Shown: piece by piece, positions 7,403-16,729 of the stretch
Numbering within the stretch: the stretch's first letter is position 1
Layout: every line of letters starts with the position of its first letter
NCBI GenBank assembly: GCA_017450325.1
Contig: JAFSVB010000076.1
Span: 1 to 42,966 of the forward strand
Length of the DNA: 42,966 nt
Source of the DNA: Bacilli bacterium
Lineage (GTDB): Bacteria; Bacillota_I; Bacilli_A; RFN20; CAG-826
Direction: 5' to 3'
Notes under the pieces: generated by a model
What the model was told of the DNA's origin: nothing
Databases searched by the model: none
What the model saw: only the letters and a program-made list of their open reading frames with translations
Translations under genes and position numbers: made by a program

Positions 7403-9142
7403 ATGAAACACAATTACCGTTACATGAATTACGTCGGCGATTCCCAGTTTGAGAACCGCTTTGCCACTCCCAACGAGATGAAGGCCGTCTTGACCCGCAT
7501 GGATATTTCGGATGCGGATGGCAAGGACATCCCGACCGGTGGTATGCCCTTTATTTCGGATACCAAAGTCGCTTATGGCGATACGCAGGACTACCATACG
7601 CTTGTCCTAGGCTCGACCGGCTCGATGAAAAGCCGCACCTTGATCCTGCCCACCATCTACACCCTTGCGTTAGCAGGGGAGAACATCGTCATCGCGGACC
7701 CTAAGGGCGAGCTTTACGATTTCACCTCGGGCTTCTTGAAGAAGAGAGGCTACATCATCAATGTCGTCAACCTTCGCGACATGAAGCATTCCGATTGCTG
7801 GAACCCCTTGGGCGAAGCATGGACGCTCTTCCATAACGGCGAGCAAGAAGCGGGGCTCAACCTCGCCTATGAGCTCGTTAATTCTTTGACCGACCGCGTC
7901 GCCGACTCCAAGTCCCCGAGCTGGGCTATCGCGGCGAAGCAATTGCTCAACGGTCTCGTCGAACTTATGATCCGCGGCGCGCAAAGCATCGAAGAATGCA
8001 ATGCCGGCTCCCTCTCAACCCTTCTTGACCGCGTCAAGATCGCGGACCAGGACCCTTCCTCCCGCTTCGATGACGATGGCCGTTCCTTCCTCGAATTCGT
8101 CAACTCCCTACCGGAAGGCTGCTCGCTGAAGAACAACCTTTTCTCTTCGGTGAATATGACGCGCACCGCAACCACGACGCTTGCGGGCGTCCTCGACGTC
8201 GCTTACGGAGCCGTCTCTGCTTTCACGACTTCCACGTCGTTGATGTCTTTGACTTCCCACAATACCTTCGATATTCACCATCTTGCCCACGAGGGCGAAA
8301 AGCATGCGATCTTCTTGATCGTTCCGGATGAGGATACCACCTATCACTTCATCGCGACGAGTTTCATCAAGCAGCTCTATAACTGCATGATTAAGGAGTC
8401 TTTCAAGCTGAGTACCGGCCAACTCCCGGTCCGTTTGAATTTCATCCTCGATGAATTCGCGAACCTGCCGAAGATACCCGACATGCCTTCAATGATTACC
8501 GCCGCGAGAAGCCGCAACATGAGGTTCTTCCTCGTCGTGCAAAGCAACAACCAGCTTCACGCGACCTATAAAGACGATGCGGAGACCATCAAGACAAACT
8601 GCCTTAACTGGGTCTACCTCTCCACGAAGGAAGACCAGCTGATTCAACAGATTCAGCGCATGGTCGGCAACCGCTCTGGCAATTCCAACGAGCCGCTTAT
8701 CACCTATCAGGAACTCTCTTCCCTGCGCAAAGTCGTCGGACCTAAAGGTGGCGCGGACGCGCTTATCCTTATGCATCGTTCCCGCCCCTTCGTTTCCTTC
8801 ATGCCCGACGTCTCCCGTTATGAACAGTTCCGGCGCTACCCATCCATCCCCATCCGCGACGCCGATGGAAAGTTCGTGTTCTTCGATCTCAACAAGCGCG
8901 CCCTTTTCCTCGAAGAAGAGGAAGCTCTTGAAATCTATACTGGCGCAGGCAAGCTTGCCACGGACGAGGAACCTGAAGAAAAGCCTAATCCGGAGTCCAA
9001 GACCTCTTCAAAGAAAGACTTAGGCGGCTGGGGCGATTGGGATGAAGAGGAAGAAACCCAGGAACCCGCCAAGAAGCCAAGCAGCTCGACTCTTGACGAA
9101 TTGCTCAAGAAGTTAAAAGAAGGCGACGGCGAGGACGAATAA
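7403..9142 (+). CDS. Soluble VirD4/TraG-like ATPase with altered Walker A
   Basis: A 579-residue protein. The order of motifs is that of VirD4/TraG coupling ATPases: VLGSTGSMKSRTLILP (P-loop region), VIADPKGELYDFT, then CWNPL, and later the Walker B segment FILDEFANLPKIPDM (Asp350, Glu351) with AARSRNMRFFLVVQSNNQL. Coupling proteins pump substrates into type IV secretion channels. Two things differ: no N-terminal membrane segments, so the protein is cytosolic, and Met75 replaces the invariant Gly of GxxxxGK[ST] (Lys76 and Ser77 are kept). Residues about 515-579 form an acidic, lysine-rich tail containing GGWGDW (Trp543, Trp546), the same motif that ends three vWA proteins of this locus. RBS GGAGGGG lies well placed upstream. 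No relaxase or secretion-channel gene is nearby, so a role in remodelling or loading within the signalling system is more likely than conjugation (inference). Confidence 0.85.
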   Translation: MKHNYRYMNYVGDSQFENRFATPNEMKAVLTRMDISDADGKDIPTGGMPFISDTKVAYGDTQDYHTLVLGSTGSMKSRTLILPTIYTLALAGENIVIADPKGELYDFTSGFLKKRGYIINVVNLRDMKHSDCWNPLGEAWTLFHNGEQEAGLNLAYELVNSLTDRVADSKSPSWAIAAKQLLNGLVELMIRGAQSIEECNAGSLSTLLDRVKIADQDPSSRFDDDGRSFLEFVNSLPEGCSLKNNLFSSVNMTRTATTTLAGVLDVAYGAVSAFTTSTSLMSLTSHNTFDIHHLAHEGEKHAIFLIVPDEDTTYHFIATSFIKQLYNCMIKESFKLSTGQLPVRLNFILDEFANLPKIPDMPSMITAARSRNMRFFLVVQSNNQLHATYKDDAETIKTNCLNWVYLSTKEDQLIQQIQRMVGNRSGNSNEPLITYQELSSLRKVVGPKGGADALILMHRSRPFVSFMPDVSRYEQFRRYPSIPIRDADGKFVFFDLNKRALFLEEEEALEIYTGAGKLATDEEPEEKPNPESKTSSKKDLGGWGDWDEEEETQEPAKKPSSSTLDELLKKLKEGDGEDE

Positions 9143-9150
9143 AAAAGAAA

Positions 9151-9193
9151 AAAAGAGGCATTTTGCGGAGATTCTTCGCGAAAAGCCTCTTTT
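9151..9193. terminator. Bidirectional terminator between VirD4-like and TerB-like genes
   Basis: AAAAGAGGC (9151-9159) pairs with GCCTCTTTT (9185-9193), flanked by A and T runs on both sides, between two convergent genes. The loop contains CGGAGATT, which also occurs in the loop of the terminator at 21483-21520. Confidence 0.85.
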
Positions 9194-9200
9194 GTTTTCC

Positions 9201-9764
9201 TTAAATGCGACGGAAGGATTCGAGGAAGATGTCGTTGATTTTCATATTGATGAGGTCTTGCTCGTTCTCACCAAGTTCGCCATCGACCGCGGCGATGTTC
9301 TCGGCGATGCGCGTCGTCAAATCAAGGAGGGTGTCGATATAGGCTTTGCCGTCCGTTCTGCCTGCGGAGATGACGATGAGCTGCGAGAAGTTATCGATGA
9401 TGTCTTCGAGCTGGTCCTCGAGTTTCATCTGGAACTTGGCAACGAGGTATGGGCTCGCTTCGCCATGTTCGTCCCAGGTCCACTGGACTCGATCGTTGGA
9501 AATCATCTTCATGAGGTCGCCGTTTTGGGCGATTTCCTTAATGGCCTGTAGCTCCTCGGGGTGGGCGACGCCATCGCCTAAGACGACCGCGAACAGCATG
9601 CACTGCAAGGCGTAGTCGTACTGGCGGAGGAAGACATCGCGCTTAAAGTCGGTATCACCTGTATCTTCTAAATAGGCATCGACGGTTCCGTTGAGGAATA
9701 ATTGGACGTTCTCATACGCTTTCTTCGCTTTTTCAAAAGCGGCGGGATTGGTATATTCAGCCAT
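9201..9764 (-). CDS. TerB-like protein
   Basis: A 187-residue, mostly helical, acidic, soluble protein. Two segments have the TerB-type pattern of a helix ending in D-G-x and a glutamate a few residues later: VVLGDGVAHPEE (Asp64, Glu70) and AAVDGELGENEQ (Asp161, Glu168). TerB-like domains occur in tellurite-resistance/stress (Ter) gene clusters and are proposed to bind metal through such acidic residues. AGGAG lies 7 nt before the ATG and a promoter is visible at 9790-9819. It is the only leftward gene within the accessory locus. Its presence next to vWA, PP2C and kinase genes fits the known co-occurrence of TerB and TerY-P modules. Assignment is by motif, not by alignment. Confidence 0.7.
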   Translation of the reverse strand: MAEYTNPAAFEKAKKAYENVQLFLNGTVDAYLEDTGDTDFKRDVFLRQYDYALQCMLFAVVLGDGVAHPEELQAIKEIAQNGDLMKMISNDRVQWTWDEHGEASPYLVAKFQMKLEDQLEDIIDNFSQLIVISAGRTDGKAYIDTLLDLTTRIAENIAAVDGELGENEQDLINMKINDIFLESFRRI

Positions 9765-9789
9765 GTTTTTTCTCCTGTAGAGTGCTTTT

Positions 9790-9819
9790 ATTTTATGCTA
9801 GGTATTCCCGCATTGTCAT
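9790..9819 (-). promoter_or_regulatory. Promoter of the TerB-like gene
   Basis: Read leftward: ATGACA (9819-9814, five of six to TTGACA), 18-bp spacer, TAAAAT (9795-9790, five of six). It lies 26 nt before the start codon. Confidence 0.55.
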
Positions 9820-9854
9820 CCTTTTCCTAGCGAAGAGACTTTTGGAGTTAGGGT

Positions 9855-9883
9855 TTGTGTCCCTTTGTTGCGCGCGCTATAAT
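9855..9883 (+). promoter_or_regulatory. Promoter of the LRR-vWA-PP2C-kinase operon
   Basis: Perfect TATAAT at 9878-9883, with TTGTGT at 9855-9860 and a 17-bp spacer. The spacer ends in CGCGCGC immediately before the -10. The start codon of the LRR gene is 26 nt downstream. Confidence 0.65.
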
Positions 9884-9908
9884 TTTTTAAGTTAATGGGG
9901 GTAAATAG

Positions 9909-12900
9909 GTGGATAAGATTCTCGACAAGATTTTTCGAGAGATCGGCCGTCTTCCAACCGACGGAACTTTCGGCAGGAAAGTCGTCCGTGCGGCAAAGGA
10001 TAAGTTCCAGAAACAGGAATTTGCCGATGACGCTTTTTTGCACTCTCTGAATTTCGTTTGCCATCGTTACGGCAAAGCCCTAGACACGATTGTCACAGCC
10101 GCTCTTAAGTATGACGAAAAGGGCACCGAGGATGCGCTCATGGCCATGCTTGACGCGGCGAATGCCGATGGCGTTCCCGTGGAAGTCTATGGCGTTTTCC
10201 TCAACCGTCTTTTGGCTTATTGCGGCATCCACGTAGATCCAACGAAGTACCAAAGCCTCGCCGATTTTGACCCGAAAAGCCGCAGGGTTTCCGAGACGAT
10301 GGGCAGCTATGCCCCAAATCCCGCCGATTTCGTCATCGACTCTTCCAAGGGTTGCCTTTCGCGTTATCTTGGGAAGGCGAAAGCCGTCCTCGTTCCTACG
10401 GGTATTCGCGCGATTGCCGATGGTGCTTTCGCCAAGTCTTCCGCTCAGTTCGTCTGCTTGCCGAACTCGGTGCAGATCATCGGAAAAGGTGCCTTCGAGG
10501 GTTGCACGGAATTAATCGACCTGCGCTTGCCTGCGGGACTTACGGAGATTCCAGAAAGCTTATTCAAAGGGGATAAGTCCTATTCTCTTTTCTGCTCCCC
10601 CGGAATCAAAAAGATCGGCAAAGGGGCCTTCGCGGGCACTTCCGTTCCCTTCGGTCCTTTCTTTGCCGAGGTCGAAGAAATCGGAGAATACGCATTTGCC
10701 GGCGATCCCAATATAGGGAACCTGCGCTTAGGACCAGACGTGAAGAAAGTTGGCGCATACGCATTTGCCGAATGCGCGAATCTCTCCGCTTTGCTTGTGG
10801 AGGGAAGCCCGGAAATAGAGGATTATGCCTTTTCGAAGACACCGAAGCTTTCCAGCGTTGACTTTCATGGTCCAAACACCCGACTCGCGGCAAATGTCTT
10901 TGCGGAGAGCCGCATCGTCTCATTGGCGTTCCATGGTGGCGTCATCGGGCAATTTGCGTTCCTAGGATGCGGCGGCCTTGCCAAAGTCCACATCGAAGGC
11001 GACACGATTGTCGGAAGCAGTGCCTTTGCGGGCCTTCCTAGCCTAGCCAATCTTTCTTTCGGCGATGGCAAGATTCGCATCGAAGCGAAGGCTTTCGAAG
11101 GATGTGGAGCGACTTCGCTCTCCTTCAAAAACGTTGCAATCGGCAATTCCGCTTTTGCGGGATGCAAGAAACTCTCCGGCATTCGTTTTGAGGGAAATGC
11201 GATGATTGGCCAACACGCCTTTGAAGGCGATTCCAACCTTAAATCTTTGCAATTCTCCGGCGAAATCGTAATTGAACGCAACGGATTCGCCAACTGCGGA
11301 TTCACGTCGATCTCGCTCGGAAAAGGAAAATACGGCGAAGCTTCCTTTGGTTCGAATGCCGCGCTTCGCGATGTTATCGTTTCCTCGGATGAGGCCATAT
11401 TCTCCCCGGGCGTATTCTCGGGTTGCGGCGCAGTCCAATCCTTGACTGTGCCTTCACTAAATGCGAAAAGCGGCCATCCTTTCCTTGCTCTTTTCGGCAG
11501 ACAGCCATACGAGAACGCCGCCACTCTCGAGTTGCAAAAAGGGCAGTTCTATCTGCATCCGCTAGACCGATTGACCATCGGCTTAATCAATCAAGGCGAT
11601 GTCCTCCCCAAAGGGCTTGCCGTCGGTGAAGTCCGCGTGGAAAACGCGGAAACTCTCCCCGCGAATTTCCTCGAGCATGTGAGTGGGCTGAAGCGCTTCG
11701 TCATCGGCGCTGGCGTCAAGACGATCGAAAGCGGCTTCTGCCATGACGGCTTCGAGTTCGTCGTCGATCCAAAGAACCCATACTTCGCCCAAGAGGATGG
11801 ACTGCTTCTAACCAAAGATAAGAAAGTTGTTTTAGCCGTCCTGGATCCTTCCAAGCTGAGCCCGAACATCTTAAAGAAATACGAACGCATCGGCGCAACC
11901 ATCTTCAAAGGACAATCCTTCCCCAAGTTCCTCTTCGGGGAGAATTCGCCTGTTTTTGGGACTGCCGTCTTCGAGGAATGCTCCTTCGATACTATTGTGA
12001 TCGGCGATTGGTCCAAACTTTCCAAAGATACTTTCTTACGTTGCACGGTGAAGAACATCGAGCTCAAGGACGCGAAAGGAAATCCATGCTTCCTTGACTT
12101 CCCGTATCCGATCGAGACTTTGACGACCTCTCGCGTGGACCGCGGCTATCTCTCGATGGCTTTCTTCGACAAAGTCCCTGCGAAGAAGGTTATCGTCGCG
12201 GACGCCAACGTGACGGGCGAATGCGATATAGCCGGCGAAGAAGTCGAGATGCTTCGCTGCAATTTGACCGATGCCGACCTCCGTTCCATCAGAGTCAAAT
12301 CCCTGGCCTGCCGCGAATGTCGCTTGAATAATGCTCTCCTAAAGAATGTCGTCCTTTCCTCCCTCGCCATTGAGAATTGCGAAGGAAACGGGTTGGATTG
12401 TAGTGATGCAAAAATCGAGAATATCAGCCTTATCTCTGCAAAACCCGTGTCTTTTGCCTACCTTCATAACGGGGAGAGCCCGCTCCACGTCAAAGCCCTT
12501 CGCGTCGAGGCGCCGAAGCTTTTGGCCAAAGATAGAGAAAGCATCGAGGCCGGGACGATCGAAGTGGAGGTTCCCGCCCTTGAAGACGATGCCTTCCATG
12601 GCGTTGCCGGCCAAACACTTTCGTTCCTCGTCCCCGTCAAAGAAGTGGGCGAATACGCTTTTGCCTTCTCTTCCTTCGACACGATGAACATCCCCGAAGG
12701 ATCCTGCTTTTCCAGCAAGGGCAAAGAGCGGTTCCTCGTCAATGCGGAAGGTATCGCTTTCCATGTCGTCGATGCGGATGTCCATCGCATGGCGTTCAAT
12801 GACGAAATCAGAGGGTACACGCCCTCGCTATTCGCGGCGCTTCGCGATAGTGTCGTGGCAGTTCTTCTAGCTACGGACGTCGATGTATCCTCATTGGATT

Positions 12901-15122
12901 TCCAAGGATTCAGCAATCTGACTCGTGTCTCGATCGGTGCTGCTCAAAAATCACTCAACCTGCTCTTCCCGAACTCCCCCATCGAAGAGGTCCTCTATGA
13001 GGATGAAGACGTCCCCGATAATTTCTTCGAAGATCTGCAGGGCCTAAAGCGTGTTGGGACGAAGAAAGCCCTGCGCCATCTCGGCTTCCGCGCCTTCGCT
13101 GGTTGCTCTCGCCTTCAATCGATTGAGAATCTTGAGTCCGTGGAGGAAGTAGGGGACTGGTGCTTCGCGGGAGATGTGAGCTTGCAAGAGATTCGCTTGC
13201 CTCATGTTAAGAAACTTGGCCTACAACCATTCTATGGCTGTTCGGGCTTAACAGATTTAAGCCTTCGCGAGGAAGCGTTCCATGGAAAGCCGCTCGCCGC
13301 GGTTTTCGCGAACATGCCTTACCCAGGCGGCGAAAAAGTCAGCGTGAACAACATCGAGTATTTCATTCCCAAGAACGTAGCCAACATCACGCTTGGTGGC
13401 GTGGGCTTCTGCGATGGCTTCCTAACCGGATTCTCTTCCGCGGACGTCACCTTAACGGACCCCATCGTGAAAGTAGGGGCGGAGGCTTTTGCCCATTGTG
13501 GAGGCCTTCATGCGGACCTCTCACGTTTAGAGGAAGTCGCGGAGCGCGGATTCTATGGCTGTTGGCTCGATGAAAAGCTCGTCTTACCGAGCATTCGCGT
13601 TATAAAGAAAGAGGCCTTCGCGGAATGTGCATCCTTGAAATCCGTGCAAATCGGCCCTCATTTGACGGAAATGGCTCTCGATGCTTTCTGTGGGTTCGAG
13701 TTCCATTCCATCCAGGACTTCGTTTTCGAAGAAGGCGCTTACCGCATCCAGGATTGCTGTTTGTGCCATCATGACGAATTGCTCCGCGCCTTCAATGTCG
13801 TCGAGTTCCCGAAGAACCTGGTCCTTGACCGAGGCGTTAAACGTCTCTGCGCCGGCGCCATCCAGGGCATTGATGCATTGGAAAGCCTTGAGCTCACCGA
13901 CGTAGAAGTCATGGAAAGCGGTGCGGTCGCGAATAACGCGAACCTCGTTTCCATCGCGTTTGGACCAAATATCCGTCAATACGACAAAATCCTCGGTAGC
14001 CCAAATGTCGAAAAGGTCGTTTTAGAAGGCACGCCTGCCTTAGAGGGCGTGCGCAAGCTCTCCGACCTCATGGAATTCGTTGGCCATGTCGCCTCGTTCA
14101 CCGGAAAGCTCGCTTCCATCCCCGAGGGATTCCTCGCGGAAGCGCCTTTAGTGGATGTCGCCTTAACCCTGACGGATGCGACGGAACTGCCCACCGACGC
14201 ATTCGCCACGCCCTCGCTTCGGAATGTTTCCGTCTCTGCGCCGTTATTAGCCAACCTGCCTAAGGGCCTTTTTGACCGTTGCGCGTATCTAGAAGGGTTG
14301 GATCTTCTTGGCTGCCCGCGCCTACAAGTGAGCGCGGAAGACCTCGCGAATCTAGCGGGGCTCACCACCATAAAACTCAGTCTCTTAGAAGAGCCGATTA
14401 AGAAAATCCTTGCAAAACGCTGCTTATCTTATCTGAAAAACATTGTTATCGGGGATTGCCCGGAACTCAAGAAAGAGATGTTCACCGGCCTGACTTCCAT
14501 CGAAACGATCGAAATCAAGAAGCACGGCAGCCTCATCCACCAGGCCTGTTTTGAAAACCTACCTGTGAAAACAATCGCTTTCGGCAGCGCGATCATCGGC
14601 GTGGAATCGCAGGCGTTCCGCGATTGCCATTCCTTGACGTTTAACCCTGCCTTCTTCCAAACGATCATCGCCATTGGGGAAGAAGCCTTCGCGGGCGTCT
14701 CCAACCTCGGGAGGTCGCTATCCTTCCGCGTGCTTGGCGACGTGAAACGCCGCGCCTTTGCCGATACGAATCTCGATAGCCTCGAAATCACGGAGGATAC
14801 CGCGGTCACCTTCTCCGAGGACGCTTTTGCTGGAACGAAACTACGCGAAGTCTCTGTTGCCGGCGACCTCACGCTTGGCGACCGGTGCTTCGCGAATAGT
14901 TTCGTCGGCGTCTCCTACCTGCGTCTACGCGGCCACTTGAGGTCCGTGGGCGAACGCGTCTTCCAAGGCTGTGCCGGTTTGACGCTGGAATATACCTACA
15001 AAGGGGATATCGACGCGCTTCGCGGCGACGATTCGTGGAAACAATTCCGTGACTTTGGCTCCAAGCCTGGCTTCTTCGGAAAGATTTTCCATTCGCCATA
15101 CATCAAAGTAAAAAGGATTTAG
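9909..15122 (+). CDS. Giant BspA-type leucine-rich repeat protein, apparently cytosolic
   Basis: A 1737-residue protein. After a helical N-terminal domain (about residues 1-130) nearly the whole chain is made of BspA-type leucine-rich repeats (LRR_5 family) of about 22-24 residues, with the recurring pattern I-G-x-x-A-F-x-G-C-x-x-L; clear copies are IGKGAFEGCTEL and VGAYAFAECANL. Such solenoids normally bind proteins. Most BspA-type proteins are secreted or cell-wall bound, but here there is no signal peptide, no LPXTG motif and no membrane segment. The first codon is GTG, preceded by GGGGGT at suitable spacing; the next Met is about 80 residues in. It heads an operon of four vWA genes, PP2C and kinase, whose first RBS overlaps its stop codon. 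A scaffold or recognition subunit for the vWA/kinase machinery is the likely role (inference). Confidence 0.9.
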   Translation: MDKILDKIFREIGRLPTDGTFGRKVVRAAKDKFQKQEFADDAFLHSLNFVCHRYGKALDTIVTAALKYDEKGTEDALMAMLDAANADGVPVEVYGVFLNRLLAYCGIHVDPTKYQSLADFDPKSRRVSETMGSYAPNPADFVIDSSKGCLSRYLGKAKAVLVPTGIRAIADGAFAKSSAQFVCLPNSVQIIGKGAFEGCTELIDLRLPAGLTEIPESLFKGDKSYSLFCSPGIKKIGKGAFAGTSVPFGPFFAEVEEIGEYAFAGDPNIGNLRLGPDVKKVGAYAFAECANLSALLVEGSPEIEDYAFSKTPKLSSVDFHGPNTRLAANVFAESRIVSLAFHGGVIGQFAFLGCGGLAKVHIEGDTIVGSSAFAGLPSLANLSFGDGKIRIEAKAFEGCGATSLSFKNVAIGNSAFAGCKKLSGIRFEGNAMIGQHAFEGDSNLKSLQFSGEIVIERNGFANCGFTSISLGKGKYGEASFGSNAALRDVIVSSDEAIFSPGVFSGCGAVQSLTVPSLNAKSGHPFLALFGRQPYENAATLELQKGQFYLHPLDRLTIGLINQGDVLPKGLAVGEVRVENAETLPANFLEHVSGLKRFVIGAGVKTIESGFCHDGFEFVVDPKNPYFAQEDGLLLTKDKKVVLAVLDPSKLSPNILKKYERIGATIFKGQSFPKFLFGENSPVFGTAVFEECSFDTIVIGDWSKLSKDTFLRCTVKNIELKDAKGNPCFLDFPYPIETLTTSRVDRGYLSMAFFDKVPAKKVIVADANVTGECDIAGEEVEMLRCNLTDADLRSIRVKSLACRECRLNNALLKNVVLSSLAIENCEGNGLDCSDAKIENISLISAKPVSFAYLHNGESPLHVKALRVEAPKLLAKDRESIEAGTIEVEVPALEDDAFHGVAGQTLSFLVPVKEVGEYAFAFSSFDTMNIPEGSCFSSKGKERFLVNAEGIAFHVVDADVHRMAFNDEIRGYTPSLFAALRDSVVAVLLATDVDVSSLDFQGFSNLTRVSIGAAQKSLNLLFPNSPIEEVLYEDEDVPDNFFEDLQGLKRVGTKKALRHLGFRAFAGCSRLQSIENLESVEEVGDWCFAGDVSLQEIRLPHVKKLGLQPFYGCSGLTDLSLREEAFHGKPLAAVFANMPYPGGEKVSVNNIEYFIPKNVANITLGGVGFCDGFLTGFSSADVTLTDPIVKVGAEAFAHCGGLHADLSRLEEVAERGFYGCWLDEKLVLPSIRVIKKEAFAECASLKSVQIGPHLTEMALDAFCGFEFHSIQDFVFEEGAYRIQDCCLCHHDELLRAFNVVEFPKNLVLDRGVKRLCAGAIQGIDALESLELTDVEVMESGAVANNANLVSIAFGPNIRQYDKILGSPNVEKVVLEGTPALEGVRKLSDLMEFVGHVASFTGKLASIPEGFLAEAPLVDVALTLTDATELPTDAFATPSLRNVSVSAPLLANLPKGLFDRCAYLEGLDLLGCPRLQVSAEDLANLAGLTTIKLSLLEEPIKKILAKRCLSYLKNIVIGDCPELKKEMFTGLTSIETIEIKKHGSLIHQACFENLPVKTIAFGSAIIGVESQAFRDCHSLTFNPAFFQTIIAIGEEAFAGVSNLGRSLSFRVLGDVKRRAFADTNLDSLEITEDTAVTFSEDAFAGTKLREVSVAGDLTLGDRCFANSFVGVSYLRLRGHLRSVGERVFQGCAGLTLEYTYKGDIDALRGDDSWKQFRDFGSKPGFFGKIFHSPYIKVKRI

Positions 15123-15132
15123 GAGGTAACCC

Positions 15133-15879
15133 ATGCCTAATTACATGACCGATGAGGATTTGCTCATCAACCCTTCACCCCGTATCCCCCTGTGCGTCTG
15201 CATCGACGTCTCGCGTTCCATGACTCATAAGGATGGCGACGACGTGAACCGCTTCGACGAACTTAAGGCCGGCCTTGCGGACTTGATCAACATCATTCGC
15301 GACGACGCCATGATGTCTTCTTCTTTGGAGATCGCGGTCGTCGCCTTCAACGATGAAGCCGCGGTCCTCCATCCTTTCTCTAGCGCCGAGAACCTCGATG
15401 TCAATAGCCTTAAGCCATCTTTGTCCGGTAACTCCGACCTCGGCGCGGGCGTCTTGCGGAGCCTGGAACTCTGCGATGAGCGAAAGCAGGCCTACCGCGA
15501 ACATGCGATTGACTACTACCAGCCCTGGCTCGTCATCATGACCGACGGCAAGCCCTCGGGCTCCGCTCCCGATTGGAAAGAGCGCATCAAGAAGGCCCAA
15601 CAAGAGACGCGAACGCGCGAAGAAAACAACAAACTCACCACCATCTGCGTGCTCTGCGGTGGCGATAAGGACATCGGCTCCGTGGAGGAGGCAAAGGACC
15701 AAGTCGCGGTCGAAACATTGCGGAAATTCACCGCAAATCCCGTTCAAAATTTCTCTGGAGCCGGATATAAGGGCCTCTTCCGCTGGCTCGGACGTTCGAT
15801 GTCGAATTCGATGTCTGGCGTCCGTCCCGACTTCAGCACCATCTTATCCAACGAAGACGATTGGGTTACCGATTGGTAA
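15133..15879 (+). CDS. vWA domain protein 1 (TerY-like)
   Basis: A 248-residue cytosolic protein that is essentially a single von Willebrand A domain, as in TerY. The metal-ion-dependent adhesion site is visible as D25-V-S27-R-S29, and the later MTDGKP supplies the distal Asp. The segment that usually gives the MIDAS Thr reads GNSDLGAG, with Ser in place of Thr. The N-terminus (NYMTDEDLL, then NPSPRIPLC) is nearly the same as in vWA 2 and related to vWA 3 and 4, so the four genes are tandem paralogues. The C-terminus ends DWVTDW, a variant of the W-G-x-W tail seen in the others. AGGAGG overlaps the stop codon of the LRR gene, showing co-translation. Probably a metal-dependent protein-binding adaptor (family knowledge). 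Confidence 0.9.
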   Translation: MPNYMTDEDLLINPSPRIPLCVCIDVSRSMTHKDGDDVNRFDELKAGLADLINIIRDDAMMSSSLEIAVVAFNDEAAVLHPFSSAENLDVNSLKPSLSGNSDLGAGVLRSLELCDERKQAYREHAIDYYQPWLVIMTDGKPSGSAPDWKERIKKAQQETRTREENNKLTTICVLCGGDKDIGSVEEAKDQVAVETLRKFTANPVQNFSGAGYKGLFRWLGRSMSNSMSGVRPDFSTILSNEDDWVTDW

Positions 15880-15897
15880 CGCGAGAAAGGAGTGACA

Positions 15898-16662
15898 ATG
15901 TGCCCCAATTACATGACGGATGAAGACTTGCTCACCAATCCTTCCGCTCGCATCCCCGTTTGTCTATGCATCGACACTTCCGGGTCCATGCTCGCTTGCG
16001 AAGGCGGCGAGGACACGGGCGAGACGATCGTCCGCGATGGCGTGACCTATCGCGTCGTGACGGGCGATGCCGTGGCGGTGCTCGACCACGTCAACAACGG
16101 CCTCAAGGAAATGGTGCGTTCTTTGCAGGGCAATGACCAAACCCGCAATTCCGTGGACCTCTCCATCATCCTATTCGATGACACGTCTCGCGTTTACCTG
16201 CCCTTCACCACCATCTCAAGCCTTGAGGATATCCCGCAGATTCCCTACGAAGAAGTCCACGACATGACCATCATGTCGCAAGGCCTTCGCCTCGCCTTGG
16301 ATACCATCCTGGCCCGCAAAAGATCCTATAAAGAGAACCGCGTGGACTATTACCAGCCCCAAATCGTCCTCTTCACCGATGGTGAGACCAATGTCGACGA
16401 TCCCATCGCGCCGCTTCAAAATGAAATCAGGGGCCTCTGTGCGAACCGCAAGCTGACGTTCATCCCCATCAACATCGAGACGATGACGGACGAAGCCCGC
16501 GAATTCCTAAAAGGATTCGGCGGAAAGCCACCCGTCTATGCCAAGGACATCGTCGGCTTCTTCGAGTGGTATTCCAAATCGCTTGTCAGCATCTCGAGTT
16601 CCAAGCCTGGCGAGTCCGTCCCCGTCGACGTCGACGGCATCGACTCGTGGGGCGATTGGTAA
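15898..16662 (+). CDS. vWA domain protein 2 (TerY-like)
   Basis: A 254-residue vWA protein. MIDAS: D26-T-S28-G-S30, then a Thr in DMTIMSQG and a distal Asp in LFTDGET. It has an insertion of about 25 residues after the MIDAS strand (acidic, then DGVTYRVV) that its paralogues lack, which may alter binding specificity. The protein ends DSWGDW. The start at 15898 is chosen over the in-frame GTG at 15892 because AAAGGAG (15885-15891) abuts the GTG but sits 6 nt before the ATG, and because the paralogue starts at the same place. Member of the operon from 9909 to 21480. Confidence 0.9.
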   Translation: MCPNYMTDEDLLTNPSARIPVCLCIDTSGSMLACEGGEDTGETIVRDGVTYRVVTGDAVAVLDHVNNGLKEMVRSLQGNDQTRNSVDLSIILFDDTSRVYLPFTTISSLEDIPQIPYEEVHDMTIMSQGLRLALDTILARKRSYKENRVDYYQPQIVLFTDGETNVDDPIAPLQNEIRGLCANRKLTFIPINIETMTDEAREFLKGFGGKPPVYAKDIVGFFEWYSKSLVSISSSKPGESVPVDVDGIDSWGDW

Positions 16663-16729
16663 ACGAAGGAACCATCGCGATTACGCGAAAAATAGATGAC
16701 AATCTCAACCGTGAAAGGAGCAAATACAC

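Noticed and set aside
7403-9142. VirD4-like gene as sign of an integrative conjugative element
   Set aside because: No relaxase, integrase, VirB4-like ATPase or channel genes in the window, and the protein lacks membrane anchors.
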